Source of the DNA: Terriglobales bacterium
GTDB lineage: Bacteria; Acidobacteriota; Terriglobia; Terriglobales; Acidobacteriaceae
Length of the DNA: 6,897 bases
Direction of reading: 5' to 3'
Assembly: GCA_019241735.1 (NCBI GenBank)
Contig: JAFAWN010000420.1
Location: forward strand, 1-6,897
Part shown: positions 5,177 to 6,897 of the stretch, piece after piece
How positions within the stretch are numbered: position 1 is the first letter of the stretch
How the letters are laid out: each line of letters begins with the position of its first letter
Made by a program: the position numbers and the translations under genes
Notes under the pieces: model-generated
Seen by the model: only the letters and a program-made list of their open reading frames with translations
Told to the model about the DNA's origin: nothing
Database searches by the model: none

Positions 5177-6541
5177 GTGGCCACAGCCGACTACAGCCTC
5201 ACGAGAACTTTGCCCGCCAACGTCGAAGCGGAACGTTCGATCCTGGGCGCAATCTTGCTCGACAATTTTGCTTATAACCAGGCGGCCGAACACCTGAAGC
5301 CGGAGGACTTCTCTCTGGACTCGCATCGCCGCGTTTACATACGGATGGTAGAACTGGCGGAATCGTCGCGCCCGATCGACATGATCACGTTGATCGAGGA
5401 GCTCGATCGGCGAAAAGAACTGCAGGCAGTCGGCGACGTGGGCTACATTTCCAGTCTGGTGGACGGCGTACCGGAACGCCCCAGCATCGAGCATTACATC
5501 AAGATAGTCCGCGACAAGGCTTTGCTCCGGGGTCTAATCCACGCATCGAATGCCGCCATTTCGCGGGCCGGGGACCAAAGCGATCCTGCTGAAGAGATAT
5601 TGAATGACGCCGAAGCTGCGATTATGCAGCTTTCTGAGAAGCGAATCGGCCGCGGCTTCCTCGGACTCCAGGAAATCGTCAAGGAATCCTTCGGGTCTAT
5701 CGACGCTTTGCTGCAGCGCGGCCGCCGCATCACCGGATTGGCTACCCACTACACAGATTTGGACGAGATGACGAGCGGATTTCAGCGATCTGACCTGATT
5801 ATTATTGCTGCCCGGCCATCCATGGGAAAAACGGCTTTCGCCATGAATATCGCGGAGAACGCTGCGATCGAAGATCAAAAAATCGTGGGGATGTTCTCGC
5901 TTGAAATGTCCCGCGAAGCTCTACTTCTCCGGCTCCTGTGCTCGAATGCCAACGTAGATTCGCACAAGATGCGTACCGGCTCGCTGTGGCGCGATGACAT
6001 GAACAAGGTCGCAAATGCGATGGAGCAGCTGTCACGTGCTCCCATCTTCATCGATGATACACCTGGCATTTCCTTGAGCGAGATGCGGGCCAAGGCGCGA
6101 CGCCTACAGCAGTCTCAGAGTGGCCTCGACCTTATCATTGTCGATTACTTGCAGCTTATGTCAGGTGGTGGGCGGCGTTATGAGAATCGCACCCAGGAAG
6201 TTTCTGCAATTTCCCGCGGCTTGAAAGGCCTGGCCAAGGAATTGAAAGTCCCGGTGATTGCGCTTTCGCAGTTAAGCCGCGCGCCGGAGAGCCGGGGCGG
6301 TGATCATCGTCCGCAACTAGCCGATCTGCGCGAGTCGGGTTCGATCGAGCAGGACGCCGACGTGGTCGCGTTCATTTTTCGCGAAGAGGTCTACAAGCCG
6401 GATGAACCGGAGCTGGAAGGGCGTGCAGAAATTATCATCGCCAAACAGCGCAATGGCCCTACTGGAAAAGTCAAAATGGCGTTTTTGAAGAGCTCCACAC
6501 GATTTGAGTCTCTGGCCGAGGGGTTAGCCCCACCGGAGTAG
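5177..6541 (+). CDS. dnaB: Replicative DNA helicase DnaB
   Basis: DnaB is the hexameric ring helicase that unwinds DNA at the fork using ATP and recruits primase DnaG, whose gene lies upstream in this window. The 454-residue product has the usual length and two domains. The N-terminal helical domain spans about residues 8-155 and opens with the typical NVEAERSILGAILLDN (15-30). The RecA-like motor follows, with Walker A at 212-220 (ARPSMGKTA; Lys218, Thr219), the likely catalytic Glu243 in FSLEMS, Walker B at 319-326 (LIIVDYLQ; Asp323), the sensor Gln365 in ALSQLSR, and the arginine finger region KQRNGPTG (423-430; Arg425). No intein or truncation interrupts it. The start is GTG 5177: an in-frame TAG at 5156-5158 excludes earlier starts, and the MATADYSLTRTLP opening suits the family. 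A weak GAG (5165-5167) is the only Shine-Dalgarno-like element. A promoter at 4986-5015 and a structured leader precede it. The stop codon lies inside an inverted repeat. Confidence 0.97.
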   Translation: MATADYSLTRTLPANVEAERSILGAILLDNFAYNQAAEHLKPEDFSLDSHRRVYIRMVELAESSRPIDMITLIEELDRRKELQAVGDVGYISSLVDGVPERPSIEHYIKIVRDKALLRGLIHASNAAISRAGDQSDPAEEILNDAEAAIMQLSEKRIGRGFLGLQEIVKESFGSIDALLQRGRRITGLATHYTDLDEMTSGFQRSDLIIIAARPSMGKTAFAMNIAENAAIEDQKIVGMFSLEMSREALLLRLLCSNANVDSHKMRTGSLWRDDMNKVANAMEQLSRAPIFIDDTPGISLSEMRAKARRLQQSQSGLDLIIVDYLQLMSGGGRRYENRTQEVSAISRGLKGLAKELKVPVIALSQLSRAPESRGGDHRPQLADLRESGSIEQDADVVAFIFREEVYKPDEPELEGRAEIIIAKQRNGPTGKVKMAFLKSSTRFESLAEGLAPPE

Positions 6542-6580
6542 CTTTTACCTGTGGAAAACTTTGTGGAATCTGCTACTCCG
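6534..6580 (+). repeat. Inverted repeat spanning the dnaB stop codon
   Basis: CGGAGTAGC (6534-6542) and GCTACTCCG (6572-6580) are perfect 9-base inverted repeats around a 29-base loop, and the left arm contains the dnaB stop codon TAG. In RNA this could protect the 3' end of the message or weakly terminate transcription, but no T-run follows, so it is not a standard intrinsic terminator. The loop contains TGTGGAA twice, 12 bases apart (6550-6556 and 6562-6568). The first copy, read on the minus strand, is TTTTCCACA (6558-6550), which fits the relaxed DnaA box TTWTNCACA. Confidence 0.5.
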
Positions 6581-6865
6581 TCATACGTGGAGGACACGTA
6601 CGGCTTGAATATGTGTCGTAACACGCGACAGGAATCCCCCCTAAGCGGTAGCATTTAAAGCACATGTCTGCGGCAATCAGCACGTCGGTCGCGATCTTCG
6701 CCCAAATATACGGGCTCATGCAACCCGCCTGTTTTGCACATTTCCGTGGTCACATGTCCTTGCGCCTTTGCTCAGTTTTGTAGTAGCAGAGACTCCCAAC
6801 CGAGTTCATATAATTCTGAAATCTTCACAGAAACTTCCGCAAGAACCAGGTGCTAAGGCCTTCCG
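6542..6865. other. Gene-free stretch downstream of dnaB
   Basis: I find no convincing gene on either strand in these 324 bases. The part nearest dnaB holds the right arm of the inverted repeat and the DnaA-box-like sequence. A small hairpin TGTCG (6614-6618)/CGACA (6626-6630) follows. The octamer CACATGTC occurs twice, at 6661-6668 and 6751-6758. The right end looks like the promoter region of a following gene. Confidence 0.4.
6809..6814 (+). promoter_or_regulatory. Perfect -10 hexamer before the right-edge gene
   Basis: TATAAT occupies 6809-6814, about 50 bases before the candidate ATG at 6866. The bases 16-18 positions upstream do not resemble TTGACA, so this is only half a promoter on sequence grounds. 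Its distance from the ATG is right for a start near 6821 with a leader of about 45 nt. Confidence 0.35.
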
Positions 6866-6897
6866 ATGGAACCCCGACTAATCATTGAAGACCTTCA
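6866..6897 (+). CDS. Possible start of a downstream gene, cut by the window edge
   Basis: ATG at 6866 opens a frame that stays open to the edge and reads MEPRLIIEDL. AAGG (6855-6858) lies 7 bases upstream as a moderate Shine-Dalgarno sequence, and TATAAT is about 50 bases upstream. Ten residues are too few to name a family. The call rests on the agreement of -10, RBS and start codon; a chance ORF cannot be excluded. Confidence 0.35.
   Translation, partial: MEPRLIIEDL

Noticed and set aside
6391..6654. 87-codon minus-strand ORF at the 3' end of dnaB
   Set aside because: More than half is antisense to dnaB, it has no family wording, and no plausible promoter lies upstream of it.

Overview
The window looks like a chromosomal housekeeping segment from an Acidobacteriota bacterium (Terriglobia-like). 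The evidence is the moderately GC-rich coding sequence, the wording of the primase, sigma factor and helicase proteins as I remember them from that phylum, and a divergent HAD-like protein whose N-terminal wording I also associate with acidobacteria. This assignment comes from remembered similarity, not from a search.

Layout. Positions 1-671 (minus strand) hold the first 223 codons of a protein with a degenerate HAD-IB phosphatase-like domain, which runs off the left edge. Positions 672-898 are a divergent intergenic region. The plus strand then carries dnaG (primase, 899-2764), a 214-base gap, rpoD (primary sigma factor, 2979-4670), a 506-base gene-free stretch, and dnaB (replicative helicase, 5177-6541). 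A second non-coding stretch of about 320 bases follows, and a possible gene start appears at 6866 just before the right edge.

How the genes work together. DnaG and DnaB are the primase and helicase of the primosome, and DnaB recruits DnaG to the fork. RpoD directs RNA polymerase to housekeeping promoters. The dnaG-rpoD pair is the core of the classical macromolecular synthesis operon, here without rpsU upstream and with dnaB as the next protein gene. All four well-supported genes start at GTG or TTG. In each case an in-frame stop just upstream limits the choice of start.

The most interesting part is non-coding. Positions 4790-4976, between rpoD and dnaB, can be folded by hand into one long interrupted rod of about 185 nt with a central bubble and an apical hairpin. 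Its 5' arm has a stretch very like the 5' arm of E. coli 6S RNA as I remember it. I call it a candidate 6S RNA gene; a covariance search would decide. Just after it lie a good sigma-70-type promoter (TTGATC, 18-base spacer, TATAAT) and a dnaB leader of about 155 nt. In that leader a strong Shine-Dalgarno sequence is buried in a 9-bp stem and precedes a 24-codon mini-ORF. The rpoD ribosome binding site also sits in alternative short hairpins. I saw no mobile element, CRISPR array, tRNA or rRNA, and no novel multi-gene system.
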